Assembly (NCBI GenBank): GCA_900314715.1
Contig: OMWI01000004.1
Location: 124,001 to 188,000 of the forward strand
DNA length: 64,000 nucleotides
Source of the DNA: an uncultured Prevotellaceae bacterium
GTDB lineage: Bacteria; Bacteroidota; Bacteroidia; Bacteroidales; Bacteroidaceae
Direction: 5' to 3'
Both the position numbers and the translations under genes were made by a program. Under the pieces are notes generated by a model. It was not told the origin of the DNA. It searched no databases and saw nothing but the letters and a program-made list of their open reading frames with translations. Positions 16,137 through 26,192 of the stretch are shown in pieces (position 1 is the first letter of the stretch; each line of letters starts with the position of its first letter).

Positions 16137-18626
16137 ATGGAGTTTTTGAAAAAATATCTGTTAGATATTCTGGCAATCGTAATATTTGCCGTTATTTCTT
16201 TTGCGTACTTTTTCCCAGCCGACATGGAAGGCCGCATTCTTTTCCAGCATGACTCTTCTGCGGGAAGAGGAGCGGGACAAGAAGCGACGGAATATTATCA
16301 GAAGACGGGAGAGCGTACTCGATGGACCAATTCGCTGTTTAGCGGAATGCCAACTTATCAAACGTCACCGTCGTATAAGAGTACGGACATCTTGGCAAAG
16401 GTCATTAAGGCTTACCATTTGTGGTTGCCCGAGAATGTTTGGTATGTATTCGTTTATCTGTTGGGTTTCTACATTCTGTTGAGAGCCTTCGATTTCCGCA
16501 AGGAATTGGCGATTTTAGGTAGTATCATCTGGGCATTCTCATCGTATTTCTTTATCATCATTGCCGCAGGACATATCTGGAAGGTGATGGCTTTGGCATA
16601 TTTGCCACCAATGATTGCTGGTGTGGTATGGGCTTATCGTGGTCATTTCATGAAAGGATTTATCGTAACGGCTATTTTCTCTGCCTTTGAGGTAAATGCT
16701 AACCACGTCCAAATGACATATTATTATTTGTTCATCATTCTCTTCATGATAGTTGCTTACTTGGTTCAAGCCATCAAGGATGGTCAAATGGCTCGTTTCA
16801 TCAAGGCAACGCTGGTTTGTATATGTGGTGCTGCCATTGGTATTACGCTCAACATGTCCAATCTCTATCACACATGGCAATATAGTAAGGAGTCGATGCG
16901 TGGAAAGAGTGAATTGGTAAAGGAGAATTCTGCCAATCAAACGGATAGTGGCTTGGAGCGCGATTATATTACGCAATGGAGTTACGGTATTGGCGAAACA
17001 TGGACATTGTTGATTCCTAACGCAAAGGGTGGTGCTTCCGTACCATTGGCTGCCAATGAGAAAGCAATGGAAAAAGCAGATCCTAACTATTATCAAATCT
17101 ATCAACAGATAGGACAATATTGGGGCGAACAACCCATGACGAGTGGTCCTGTATATGTAGGTGCTTTCGTGCTGATGTTGTTCATCTTGGGATTGTTCAT
17201 CGTGAAAGGTCCGATGAAATGGGCATTGCTGGCCGTAACCATTCTTTCCATTTTGCTGTCATGGGGAAAGAATTTTATGGGATTCACCGATTTCTTTATT
17301 GACCATATTCCGATGTATTCGAAGTTCAGAACGGTAGCTTCCATCTTGGTCATTGCCGAGTTTACGATTCCTCTTTTGGCAATGATGGCTTTAAAGAAAA
17401 TCGTGGATGATCCCGACTTGCTTGCCAAGAAAATCAAATACGTTTATATCAGTTTCGGACTTACGGCTGGTCTTGCTATCTTGTTCGCCTTGATGCCAAC
17501 TGTTTTCTTCTCTGACTTTGTCTCTTCACAAGAGTTGCAAGCCATGCGACAGATTCCAGCAGAACAGTTGAATCCATTGCTTAGTAATCTTCGTAGTGTT
17601 CGTGAGTCTATCTTCACGGCAGATTGTTGGCGTACGGTGATTGTCATTGTTATCGGTACGTTGGCGTTGTTGTTCTACAAGACGAGAAAGTTGAAGGCTG
17701 AATATATGATTGCGATTGTTGCCGTGCTTTGTCTCGTTGATATGTGGACGGTAAACAAGCGTTACTTGAATGACAACATGTTTGTTGAGAGAAGCGTACG
17801 TGAAACTCCGCAGGAGATGACAGCCACCGACAAGCAGATTTTATTGGATACAGGATTGAATTACCGTGTGCTGAATCTGGCAAGCAATACGTTTAATGAA
17901 AACGAGACATCGTATTATCATAAGAGCATTGGTGGTTATCATGCCGCAAAACTTCGTCGCTATCAAGAGTTGATAGAGGCATATATCTCACCAGAGATGC
18001 AACGGATGATGCCTGCGATTGCTGGAGCCAACGGAGATATGACGATGGTTGCTGGCGATTCTATCTATCCTGTTTTGAACATGCTCAACATGAAGTATGT
18101 GATTGTTCCATTGCAAGGTGGACAAACGGTACCAATCATGAATCCATACGCTTACGGAAACGCATGGTTTGTTGACCGTGTTAACTATGTGGATAATGCA
18201 ACACAAGAATTGGCTCAAGTGGGTAAAATAGACTTGAGACATGAAGCAGTAGCTGATTCTAAGTTCAAGGAAATGATTGGTGAAAATGCTGTTGTGGACG
18301 ATTCTGCTTTGGTGACATTAACGGCATACGAGCCCAACCAACTCACTTATGACGTGTCGTCACAAAAGGGTGGGGTTGTCGTATTCTCTGAAGTATATTA
18401 TCCTGGTTGGACAGCTACGGTAGATGGTGAGTCTACGGAAGTGGGACGTGTTGATTACGTGTTGCGTGCCATCAATGTGAAACCTGGAAGACACCAAGTG
18501 GTGCTTACGTTTAAGCCTAAGTCGCTCGACCGTACCGAAACGATGGCATACGTTTCATACGGTATCCTCCTCTTGGCCATTTTGCTTGGCGTATTTGTAG
18601 AGTATCGTAAAAAGAAATCCATTTAA
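16137..18626 (+). CDS. YfhO family multi-pass membrane protein
   Basis: 829 aa. The first helix (YLLDILAIVIFAVISFAYFF) is followed by an extracytoplasmic loop rich in short conserved segments (FQHDSSAGRGAGQEATEYYQ, then FSGMPTYQTSPSY). About a dozen hydrophobic helices follow, and then a soluble C-terminal domain (YYPGWTATVDGE, then RVDYVLRAINVKPGRHQVV) and one last helix. This is the arrangement of the YfhO/GT-C-like family, in which characterised Firmicutes members help glycosylate lipoteichoic acids. In Bacteroidetes the substrate is unknown; a lipid-linked sugar transfer at the envelope is a family-based inference. Only 11 bp separate it from the secreted glycosidase-like gene downstream, so they form one operon. 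Confidence 0.88.
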   Translation: MEFLKKYLLDILAIVIFAVISFAYFFPADMEGRILFQHDSSAGRGAGQEATEYYQKTGERTRWTNSLFSGMPTYQTSPSYKSTDILAKVIKAYHLWLPENVWYVFVYLLGFYILLRAFDFRKELAILGSIIWAFSSYFFIIIAAGHIWKVMALAYLPPMIAGVVWAYRGHFMKGFIVTAIFSAFEVNANHVQMTYYYLFIILFMIVAYLVQAIKDGQMARFIKATLVCICGAAIGITLNMSNLYHTWQYSKESMRGKSELVKENSANQTDSGLERDYITQWSYGIGETWTLLIPNAKGGASVPLAANEKAMEKADPNYYQIYQQIGQYWGEQPMTSGPVYVGAFVLMLFILGLFIVKGPMKWALLAVTILSILLSWGKNFMGFTDFFIDHIPMYSKFRTVASILVIAEFTIPLLAMMALKKIVDDPDLLAKKIKYVYISFGLTAGLAILFALMPTVFFSDFVSSQELQAMRQIPAEQLNPLLSNLRSVRESIFTADCWRTVIVIVIGTLALLFYKTRKLKAEYMIAIVAVLCLVDMWTVNKRYLNDNMFVERSVRETPQEMTATDKQILLDTGLNYRVLNLASNTFNENETSYYHKSIGGYHAAKLRRYQELIEAYISPEMQRMMPAIAGANGDMTMVAGDSIYPVLNMLNMKYVIVPLQGGQTVPIMNPYAYGNAWFVDRVNYVDNATQELAQVGKIDLRHEAVADSKFKEMIGENAVVDDSALVTLTAYEPNQLTYDVSSQKGGVVVFSEVYYPGWTATVDGESTEVGRVDYVLRAINVKPGRHQVVLTFKPKSLDRTETMAYVSYGILLLAILLGVFVEYRKKKSI

Positions 18627-18637
18627 TCATTGTTGAT

Positions 18638-21334
18638 ATGAATCCCAAAAGATTGTTACTCGCTATCATAGCTTTCGTCGCATGTCTACACATGACGGCA
18701 CAAGATGAGCGCTCGTCTTCGAGCATGTTCTTGCAACCCAATACGATGGCGAATACCACCGTGCTGTTCTATTTGCAAGACCCAGGAGTGAAGTTGCCTA
18801 TTCGCTGGGGATTGGATGCTGCTTGGATTAACGAGCAAAACATTCGAAAGGGAATCAATCATATAGGAAAGGAAAATCTATCCTTGGTTCGTGCTTGCTT
18901 TCGAACCAAGAATCCTTTGACGAATGACTCCGTGCTGACGTCTGATCACACCACATATCTGCAAAGGCGTATGAACTTGGCAAGATTGGTTGGTGATACC
19001 GTACAAATGATTTTGAACGAAGACCAAGAAGCAGGAATCGATACTTGGTATGGAACAAGGGGGAAATCAGATACGAAGCATTGGGCGGCCATGATTAATG
19101 CGCACGTGAAATGGATTCAAGAGAAATATCCCAAGATGAAAGTGGTTGCGGTTTCTCCTTTCAACGAACCCGATTATACAAGTTGGGGACAGGGAAGTCA
19201 AGCGGATATGAAGGAAATCTCACGTATCCTGAAAGAGGAATATCCTCGATTCAGCAACATTGCCATTACTGCAGGCAACACGCTTAATTGTGACCAGGCA
19301 GTAGCATGGTATAATGCTTGTAAACCCTATGTTGATTGGGGCAATACACATCAATTAGCTGGTTCATTTGATACGTATGCAGCATTCTTCCAAAAAGTGA
19401 AGAATGATGGCAAGTATGGTTATGCGGATGAATTGCATAATGTTGGTGAGGCAATGGTAGGTGCTCAATACGGTATGGAAGCTGGTGTTTGGTGGGGCTT
19501 TGACAGTCGTGCGCGTGGAGAGTTTTGCCACATTAGCAATCATGGCTCGCGTATTGGTTATGCGGAGAATCGTAGTGCATGGACTTCCGCATCTGTTTAT
19601 CGCAATGACGAGACGGGAGACGTGAAGGCTTTTATCGGTTCGTCGGAACGACAAGCCAATACGTCAACATTCATGTTCGTATCTCGCGATAAGGAAGTGT
19701 ATTACGATGGCCAAGGTCCTATGCGTGAATTCCGTATGGAAATACCTGGTGGTACTGGTTATCAAGTAGGACAAACAAATGCGGAGCGTGTGATTGACAT
19801 CGTAAGTGGCGAGGATGTTCCTCCATCGGTTATCAATGGTCAGTATAAGATTATGAACCGTGCCACACGAGGTGTTGTTGCTGTCAATGGAACGACTGAT
19901 GGTCACCCCAATATATCACAGATGTCTTACACGGGATTATCTCAACAGAAATGGGATATTGAATTGGTAGACCCAAGGACGGGCGGTGATTATAGTTTCT
20001 GGAAAATCAAGTCGCTTTATAACAATAAATATATCAATGTATTGAATAACTCCACGATGGCAGCCAATGTCATTTCGTTCGATGCAGGTTGTGTCAGCAA
20101 CGAACAATGGTATTTCGTCTATGCTGGAGATGGTTTTTATTACATCAAGAATCGTGAGAGTGGTCTCTATTTGGAAATGTCGAGCAATTCTACCGCTAAT
20201 GGTACGAATATACGACAGAATAAGTTGTCTGCAACAGATTCGGGAAAGAGATTGCAACAATGGCGTTTATTGCCGATTGATGCACCTTGCGAGTTGATGG
20301 CACCAGCTGTACCGACAGGGTTAATGGCGAAATCTCAACAGGCTTCCGTGGCTCTCTGTTGGAATGCCAATACCGAAGAAGACTTGTGTGGATATATGGT
20401 ATTGAGGGCAGAAGCTGATAAAGGCGATTGGAATACTATTGCGCGTAAGGTAAAACAATCTCAATATGTAGATAATACTTGTCGTCAAGGCGTAGAATAT
20501 ATATATAAGGTGAGGGCGATTGATAATTCAGACAATCAATCTGCTTGTTCTGAAACGGTAACAGCATCTACTTCAGGTGAGAAAGGTATGATTGCCAACT
20601 GGCAATTTGAGGAAAACTTGACTGATAACACCGAAAATTGGTTTGATGGAATTTGCTCGGTTACACCGAACTTTACTGAAAGTCAACAGGCAGGTACAAA
20701 AGCGCTCAACATGTCTTCTGGTTACGTTCGCTTACCGTATCAGATAGCCAATATGGATGAAATGACGATTGCTGTATGGGTGAATTGGCAAAGTTCAAGC
20801 AACTGGCAACGCATCTTCGAATTCTGCAATGGAGCAGATGAATATATGTTCCTAACGCCGAGTAATGGTAGTGTCATGCGTTTCGCCATTAAGAATGGAG
20901 GAACCGAACAATATGTTGACAGCAGAAACAGACTTACTGCGAGAGCGTGGAAGCATGTTGCCGTAACCATTGGTAATAATAAGGTAACTCTGTATGTTGA
21001 TGGCGTTGAAGTTGGTTCCAATAGCAATATCACGATTAAGCCCAGCGACTTCCGTCCAGTATTCAATTGCTTAGGATATAGTATGTCTAAGACGGTTCCA
21101 GCATTCCGTGGTTATCTGGACGATCTTCGTATTTACAATTATGCACTCTCGCAAGAAGAGGTGAAAAGTGTGATGGAAGATTTGACGAATGACATTCAAG
21201 GTGTATCTCATGATGATGCCCCTCAAACCTATTATGATTTAAGAGGCATTAAGCATGTTTCTCCCCAGTCGGGTGTCATTATTGTTAGAGACGCTAAGGG
21301 AGTTACTTCCAAGAAAGTTCTCTATCAGAAGTAA
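18638..21334 (+). CDS. secreted glycosidase-like protein with ricin-B, Fn3 and LamG modules
   Basis: 898 aa with a signal peptide (LLLAIIAFVACLHMTA). Residues ~30-390 look like a clan GH-A (beta/alpha)8 glycosidase: VSPFNEPDYTSWG places a candidate acid/base Glu at 177 after a strand, and YADELHNVGEAMVG offers the nucleophile (E265 or E271). I could not assign a GH family. Residues ~405-555 form a ricin-B trefoil (QQKWDI, NEQWYF, LQQWRL repeats), ~560-640 an Fn3 domain, and ~650-850 a LamG/concanavalin-like domain (ANWQFEENL, VNWQSSSNWQRIFEF). The tail YYDLRGIKHVSPQSGV with a final basic strand resembles a type IX secretion sorting tail. It ends 13 bp before the convergent SDR gene. Confidence 0.75.
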   Translation: MNPKRLLLAIIAFVACLHMTAQDERSSSSMFLQPNTMANTTVLFYLQDPGVKLPIRWGLDAAWINEQNIRKGINHIGKENLSLVRACFRTKNPLTNDSVLTSDHTTYLQRRMNLARLVGDTVQMILNEDQEAGIDTWYGTRGKSDTKHWAAMINAHVKWIQEKYPKMKVVAVSPFNEPDYTSWGQGSQADMKEISRILKEEYPRFSNIAITAGNTLNCDQAVAWYNACKPYVDWGNTHQLAGSFDTYAAFFQKVKNDGKYGYADELHNVGEAMVGAQYGMEAGVWWGFDSRARGEFCHISNHGSRIGYAENRSAWTSASVYRNDETGDVKAFIGSSERQANTSTFMFVSRDKEVYYDGQGPMREFRMEIPGGTGYQVGQTNAERVIDIVSGEDVPPSVINGQYKIMNRATRGVVAVNGTTDGHPNISQMSYTGLSQQKWDIELVDPRTGGDYSFWKIKSLYNNKYINVLNNSTMAANVISFDAGCVSNEQWYFVYAGDGFYYIKNRESGLYLEMSSNSTANGTNIRQNKLSATDSGKRLQQWRLLPIDAPCELMAPAVPTGLMAKSQQASVALCWNANTEEDLCGYMVLRAEADKGDWNTIARKVKQSQYVDNTCRQGVEYIYKVRAIDNSDNQSACSETVTASTSGEKGMIANWQFEENLTDNTENWFDGICSVTPNFTESQQAGTKALNMSSGYVRLPYQIANMDEMTIAVWVNWQSSSNWQRIFEFCNGADEYMFLTPSNGSVMRFAIKNGGTEQYVDSRNRLTARAWKHVAVTIGNNKVTLYVDGVEVGSNSNITIKPSDFRPVFNCLGYSMSKTVPAFRGYLDDLRIYNYALSQEEVKSVMEDLTNDIQGVSHDDAPQTYYDLRGIKHVSPQSGVIIVRDAKGVTSKKVLYQK

Positions 21335-21347
21335 ATAATTCTTTTTA

Positions 21348-22109
21348 TCAATGGTCGGTAGTGCGATAAATCGTGCTACCGTTCGCTTGATGGGTAGCCA
21401 AAATGGTTACGTCTGAAATCTGAACATGTTCTGGAGCGTTGGCAACGTAATAAACCACGTCGGCAATATCTGTTCCCGTTAGTGGTTTTATTCCTTTATA
21501 AACGTTGTCTGCGCGAGCGTCGTCACCATGGAATCTAACATTACTGAAATGGGTTTCCACCAATCCTGGCTTGATATTCGTTACTCTAATAGCCGTATGT
21601 GCTACGTCAATTCTCAAACCGTCGGTGATAGCTTTCACGGCAGATTTCGTGGCACAATAAACGTTTCCGCCTGCGTATGCGGCTTCACCAGCAATGGAAC
21701 CGATGTTAATAACGTGACCATGATTGCGTGCTACCATGTCGGGAACGATAAGTCTGGTCATCGTTAACAATCCCTTGATGTTAGTGTCAATCATGGTGTC
21801 CCAATCGTCAAAGTTGCCTTCGTATTCTGGTTCCAATCCCAAAGCTAATCCTGCATTGTTAATCAGTACGTCGATGATGCGCCATTCTTCGGGGATAGAT
21901 GCTATGGCATCTGTTGTTGCTTGACGGTCTCTAACGTCATAAAGCAATGCCAGTACATCTGAATCCTTGGATAATTCCTTTTGCAATGATTCCAACTTCT
22001 CTTTATTTCGTCCCGTGATGATTAATCGAAAACCTCCTTCGGCGAATTTTCTTGCACAAGCTTCCCCAATTCCACTTGTCGCTCCTGTAATCAATACTGT
22101 CTTTTTCAT
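21348..22109 (-). CDS. SDR family NAD(P)-dependent oxidoreductase (YdfG-like)
   Basis: 253 aa, a classical short-chain dehydrogenase. The cofactor motif TGATSGIG lies at residues 7-14, NNAG near 86, the catalytic Ser in INIGSIAGEAAYAGGNVYCATKSAV with Tyr and Lys in YCATK, and a PG motif in NIKPGLVETHFSNVRF. That last segment is close to the serine/3-hydroxy acid dehydrogenases of the YdfG type, which oxidise L-allo-threonine or malonic semialdehyde. The substrate is not proven. Convergent with the glycosidase-like gene and divergent from fkp. Confidence 0.88.
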   Translation of the reverse strand: MKKTVLITGATSGIGEACARKFAEGGFRLIITGRNKEKLESLQKELSKDSDVLALLYDVRDRQATTDAIASIPEEWRIIDVLINNAGLALGLEPEYEGNFDDWDTMIDTNIKGLLTMTRLIVPDMVARNHGHVINIGSIAGEAAYAGGNVYCATKSAVKAITDGLRIDVAHTAIRVTNIKPGLVETHFSNVRFHGDDARADNVYKGIKPLTGTDIADVVYYVANAPEHVQISDVTILATHQANGSTIYRTTDH

Positions 22110-22288
22110 GATCTGAGAAAATATAATTATGTGTTTCTTTTTTTATGAAAAAAACGATGAAAAACTTTTTTTATTGTATGCGTTTACTTTATTCCAATAT
22201 AGAGTTGCAATAGGTTTCTTATGATAGTACGGAGATTATTGTTCGCAATAATTATAAGCGAAATGTTTTTTATCCGCGAAAAATATTG

Positions 22289-22296
22289 TACCTTTG
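22289..22296 (+). promoter_or_regulatory. fkp promoter -7 element
   Basis: TACCTTTG lies 22 bp upstream of the ATG at 22319 and overlaps the alternative upstream start at 22286, supporting the downstream start. Confidence 0.6.
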
Positions 22297-22318
22297 TAGC
22301 ATAACTAAAAACGAGAAG

Positions 22319-25213
22319 ATGAAAAAGCTTTTGTCGCTTCCGCCAAATTTGGTGGAAAACTTTCATGAGATTACGGGATATAAGAGAGATGAGTGGTTTT
22401 GTACGAACGATCCAATTGGTAAGAAATTGGGTTCGGGTGGTGGAACAACTTGGCTATTGCATCAGGCATATTTAGAGAGTTGCAAGGAGAGTGCGGAATG
22501 TGTTTCCGATGAAAAAGGCAAGTCGCAAACCTCAGACTCTTTGGCATTGTCTCCACAATTCCAAGAATGGTTGGCAAGCGAGAAGAGATTGTTGCTTCAT
22601 GCTGGAGGACAGGGTAGGAGATTGCCAGCTTATTCTCCTTCGGGAAAGATATTAATGCCATTACCCGTATTTCGTTGGGAAAGAGGACAAAGATTATCAC
22701 AAGACCTACTTTCCCTGCAAGTTCCGTTCTATGAACATTTGTTGAAAGAGGCTCCCGAAGGTTTACATACGATGATTGTAAGTGGTGATGTGTACATTCG
22801 CGCAACCGAAGCCTTACAGCCAATACCTGATGTAGACGTGGTATGTTATGGATTGTGGCTCGGGGATGAAATTGCCAAAGACCACGGCGTGTTCGTAATG
22901 TCTCGCCATGCTCCTTCTGAATTGAAATGCATGTTGCAAAAGCCATCCGTGGAAACACTCACGCAATTGCTGAAAGACCATTTATATCTCACTGACATTG
23001 GTATCTGGTTGTTTAGCGACCGTGCTATCAACTTGTTGATGAAACGCTCGATGAAAGACGGAAATATAGTCAACTATGACATGTATTCCGAATTTGGTTG
23101 TTGTCTTGGTTCTCATCCTACTATCAATGATGAAGAGTTGAATGCGCTCAAAGTTGCCATTCTCCCATTGCCAGGTGGCGAGTTCTATCATTATGGTACT
23201 TCCCCCGAAATCATCTCTTCCACGTTGGCAATACAAAATTTGGTGAACGACCAACGAGAAATCATGCACCATTCTCGTAAACCCCATCCTCTGATGTTTG
23301 TTCTTAATTCACAGACTTGGTTGAAGATAACTTCTGAAAACCATCATTTGTGGATAGAGAATAGTTGTGTGAGTGAGCATTGGAAATTATCCCATCATCA
23401 TATTATCACGGGAGTGCCCGAAAATATGTGGGAGATAGAACTCAAGGAAGGGCAATGTGTAGACATCATTCCTATCGGAGAGAAAGGCTATGCGGTTCGT
23501 CCGTATGGTTTTGAGGATAAGTTTAGAGGAAATATATCACAAGAAAATACCCATTTCATCGGTCAACCAATCATGAAATGGGCAGAAGAACGTCAAGTCC
23601 AATTGGGTGAAGATTGCGATATACAATCAGCCAAACTCTTTCCCGTTGTTTATGACATCGGTGATGTTGGTTTGGTTTTACGTTGGATGTTGAACGAACC
23701 CTATCAACAAGGTGGAAAGATGTTGTGGGAACGTGCAGAAAGATTGAGTGCAGATGATATTTCCAATCAAGCTAACCTTGTGAGATTATTCCGTCAAAGA
23801 AATGAGAATCGCATGAAGAATTGGCCGTTCTTGGCAAAGAATTACGCACATAGTGTCTTCTATCAAGTGGACTTGGAGAATGCTGCTCGTGAATTTGCCG
23901 ATGGAAACATTGCATTGCCTCATCCTTTACCAGAAGATGAACCATTGCTTACACGCATTCACGATGCCATGTTCCGTTCAGAAGTAGAGCGAAACAAGGG
24001 TGTTGCGTATCAAGACAACGAAGAAAAGGCATTTAGTCTGTTGCGTCAAGGACTGACTTCTCAAGCTCTTGCAAAGAAACAAATGCCTCGCATGTCTGTT
24101 TATGGCGACCAAATCGTCTGGGGAAGAAGTCCAGTGCGTATAGATATAGCGGGTGGATGGACAGATACACCACCGTATTGTTTGATGGAAGGTGGAAATG
24201 TAGTGAACTTTGCGATAGAACTGAATGGTCAACCGCCTTTGCAAGCATACGTAAAGCCTTGCAAGGAACCACATGTGGTTTTGAGAAGTATTGACCTTGG
24301 CGCTTCGGAAGTTGTAAGGACCTACGATGAAATGGCTGATTTCCGCAAGGTAGGCAATCCATTCTCCATTCCAAAGGCCGCTTTGGTGTTGTCCGGTTTC
24401 CATCCCGATTTCTCCGTAGAACCATACGTTTCGTTGGAAGAACAATTACGAGATTTTGGTTGTGGTATTGAGTTGACCTTACTATCGGCAATACCTGCGG
24501 GAAGTGGATTAGGAACGAGTAGCTTATTGGCTTCTACGGTGTTGGGTGCTTTGAATGACTTCTGCGGATTGTTGTGGGACAAGAGCGAAATAGGTCATCG
24601 TACATTGGTATTGGAACAATTGTTGACTACTGGAGGTGGTTGGCAAGACCAATTTGGAGGCTTGTTGCCAGGCGTGAAATTGCTACAAACAGGTAGGGAA
24701 TTCTATCAGAATCCCATTGTGAGATGGTTGCCTTCCCGTTTATATACCGAACCAGAATACCGTGCTTGTCATTTGTTGTATTACACGGGTATTACGCGTA
24801 CCGCTAAAAACATCCTTTCGGAAATCGTTCGCAAGATGTTCTTGAACCAACATGAGGAAATAGCCATTCTACGTGATATGAAAGCCCATGCGATGGATAT
24901 GTTTGAGGCCATTCAACGAGAAAACTTCGATGAAATGGGCAAATTAGTGCGAAAGACGTGGATTCAAAACCAAGCGATAGATAAGGGAACTAATCCGATT
25001 GAAGTAAAACAAATGACCGATTTAATCGATGATTTGTGCTTAGGATATAAATTGCCTGGAGCAGGTGGAGGTGGTTATCTCTATATGATAGCTAAAGATC
25101 CAGAGGCTGCGGTGAGAATTAAGCAAATCTTACATGCAAATAGAAAGAATGCCAATGCAAGGTTTGTGGAAATGAACTTAAGTGAGAAGGGATTGCAAGT
25201 GAGTAGAAGTTGA
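22319..25213 (+). CDS. fkp: bifunctional L-fucokinase / fucose-1-phosphate guanylyltransferase
   Basis: 964 aa, slightly longer than the ~950 aa Bacteroides fragilis Fkp. The N-terminal ~580 residues form the GDP-fucose pyrophosphorylase part (GSGGGTTWLLHQAY near residue 40, HAGGQGRRLPAYSPSGK near 95, then a left-handed beta-helix-like stretch). The C-terminal ~370 residues form a GHMP sugar kinase (IDIAGGWTDTPPYC, IPAGSGLGTSSLLAS as ATP-binding loop, KLPGAGGGGYLYM near the end). The enzyme salvages free L-fucose to GDP-L-fucose in the cytoplasm for fucosylation of surface glycans. It is followed 54 bp downstream by a GSCFA protein, a common pairing in Bacteroidetes. Confidence 0.94.
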   Translation: MKKLLSLPPNLVENFHEITGYKRDEWFCTNDPIGKKLGSGGGTTWLLHQAYLESCKESAECVSDEKGKSQTSDSLALSPQFQEWLASEKRLLLHAGGQGRRLPAYSPSGKILMPLPVFRWERGQRLSQDLLSLQVPFYEHLLKEAPEGLHTMIVSGDVYIRATEALQPIPDVDVVCYGLWLGDEIAKDHGVFVMSRHAPSELKCMLQKPSVETLTQLLKDHLYLTDIGIWLFSDRAINLLMKRSMKDGNIVNYDMYSEFGCCLGSHPTINDEELNALKVAILPLPGGEFYHYGTSPEIISSTLAIQNLVNDQREIMHHSRKPHPLMFVLNSQTWLKITSENHHLWIENSCVSEHWKLSHHHIITGVPENMWEIELKEGQCVDIIPIGEKGYAVRPYGFEDKFRGNISQENTHFIGQPIMKWAEERQVQLGEDCDIQSAKLFPVVYDIGDVGLVLRWMLNEPYQQGGKMLWERAERLSADDISNQANLVRLFRQRNENRMKNWPFLAKNYAHSVFYQVDLENAAREFADGNIALPHPLPEDEPLLTRIHDAMFRSEVERNKGVAYQDNEEKAFSLLRQGLTSQALAKKQMPRMSVYGDQIVWGRSPVRIDIAGGWTDTPPYCLMEGGNVVNFAIELNGQPPLQAYVKPCKEPHVVLRSIDLGASEVVRTYDEMADFRKVGNPFSIPKAALVLSGFHPDFSVEPYVSLEEQLRDFGCGIELTLLSAIPAGSGLGTSSLLASTVLGALNDFCGLLWDKSEIGHRTLVLEQLLTTGGGWQDQFGGLLPGVKLLQTGREFYQNPIVRWLPSRLYTEPEYRACHLLYYTGITRTAKNILSEIVRKMFLNQHEEIAILRDMKAHAMDMFEAIQRENFDEMGKLVRKTWIQNQAIDKGTNPIEVKQMTDLIDDLCLGYKLPGAGGGGYLYMIAKDPEAAVRIKQILHANRKNANARFVEMNLSEKGLQVSRS

Positions 25214-25267
25214 TAAGCAACATAGTGTTATTTAGTCTTTCCTTTGGTAACCAATGAGATAAAAAAT

Positions 25268-26116
25268 ATGGAAATGAAGTTTAGGACGATTGTAGATATT
25301 CCGAAGGCTAATTTCGAGATTCCACCGTGTGAGGAAATGCTTTTCGTGGGTTCATGTTTTGCCGATAACATCGGTCAAAGATTTGAGCAAGAGCAGTTTC
25401 GCGTGACGGTCAATCCCTTCGGCGTGATGTATAATCCCATTAGCATTTTCCATACCATAGAGAAGCTTCCCGTAAACACTATGTTTAGCGTGGCTATACT
25501 TACTCTTGGGACCAATCATATATATCGTTTGAAAGAGACAAACGAAGTAGTTGATAATTGTGCCAAGCGTCCGCAATCGTTGTTTCGTGAAGAAGAGATG
25601 TCAGTAGATGAATGTGCGGAATACTTGTTGAAATCGATAAACTTATTGAGAGACAAAAATCCCGACGTGAAAGTCATTCTTACCGTGAGTCCTATTCGAT
25701 ACGCAAAGTATGGGTTTCATGGAAGTCAATTGTCAAAAGCAACTTTGCTTTTGGCGATTTCGCAAGTCATTTCCCAATCCACCCATTCGGAAAACATCAT
25801 CTATTTCCCTGCTTACGAAATTATTAATGACGAATTGCGCGACTATCGTTTCTACAAAGAAGACATGTTACATCCTTCTGACCAAGCCGTAGAATACATT
25901 TACCAACGATTTTCCGAAACTTTTTTCGGAAAGGAGACGTTTCGTTTCCTAAAAGAATGGAAACCCATTAAGGAAGCGTTGGGCCATCGTCCCTTTCATC
26001 CAGACTCAGAAGAACACCGTCTTTTCGTCAAGAAAACATGGCAAATGATTCATGAATTAGCTTTAAAATATCCTACATTACCAATAGTGACAAAAAATAA
26101 AGATTTTGAAACATAA
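25268..26116 (+). CDS. GSCFA domain protein
   Basis: 282 aa when started at MEMKFRTIVDIP; the frame opens further upstream only from a TTG. The family-defining GSCFADNIGQRF motif lies near residue 27. The fold is expected to be SGNH/GDSL-hydrolase-like: the GSCF serine, VNPFGVMYNP, LTVSPIRY and the C-terminal DMLHPSDQAVEYIYQRF, whose Asp and His complete a possible triad. Substrates are not established. A hydrolase acting on glycan acyl groups is plausible given co-transcription with fkp, but that is inference. Confidence 0.88.
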   Translation: MEMKFRTIVDIPKANFEIPPCEEMLFVGSCFADNIGQRFEQEQFRVTVNPFGVMYNPISIFHTIEKLPVNTMFSVAILTLGTNHIYRLKETNEVVDNCAKRPQSLFREEEMSVDECAEYLLKSINLLRDKNPDVKVILTVSPIRYAKYGFHGSQLSKATLLLAISQVISQSTHSENIIYFPAYEIINDELRDYRFYKEDMLHPSDQAVEYIYQRFSETFFGKETFRFLKEWKPIKEALGHRPFHPDSEEHRLFVKKTWQMIHELALKYPTLPIVTKNKDFET

Positions 26117-26154
26117 TTAATAATTTTTTCATGTCATTATTGGATTTTATTTTC

Positions 26155-26163
26155 TACCTTTGC
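26155..26163 (+). promoter_or_regulatory. xylB promoter -7 element
   Basis: TACCTTTGC, 29 bp upstream of the xylB ATG at 26193. No TTG at the expected distance. Confidence 0.55.
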
Positions 26164-26192
26164 AAAGACTATTGAACAATAACGTAAACATT

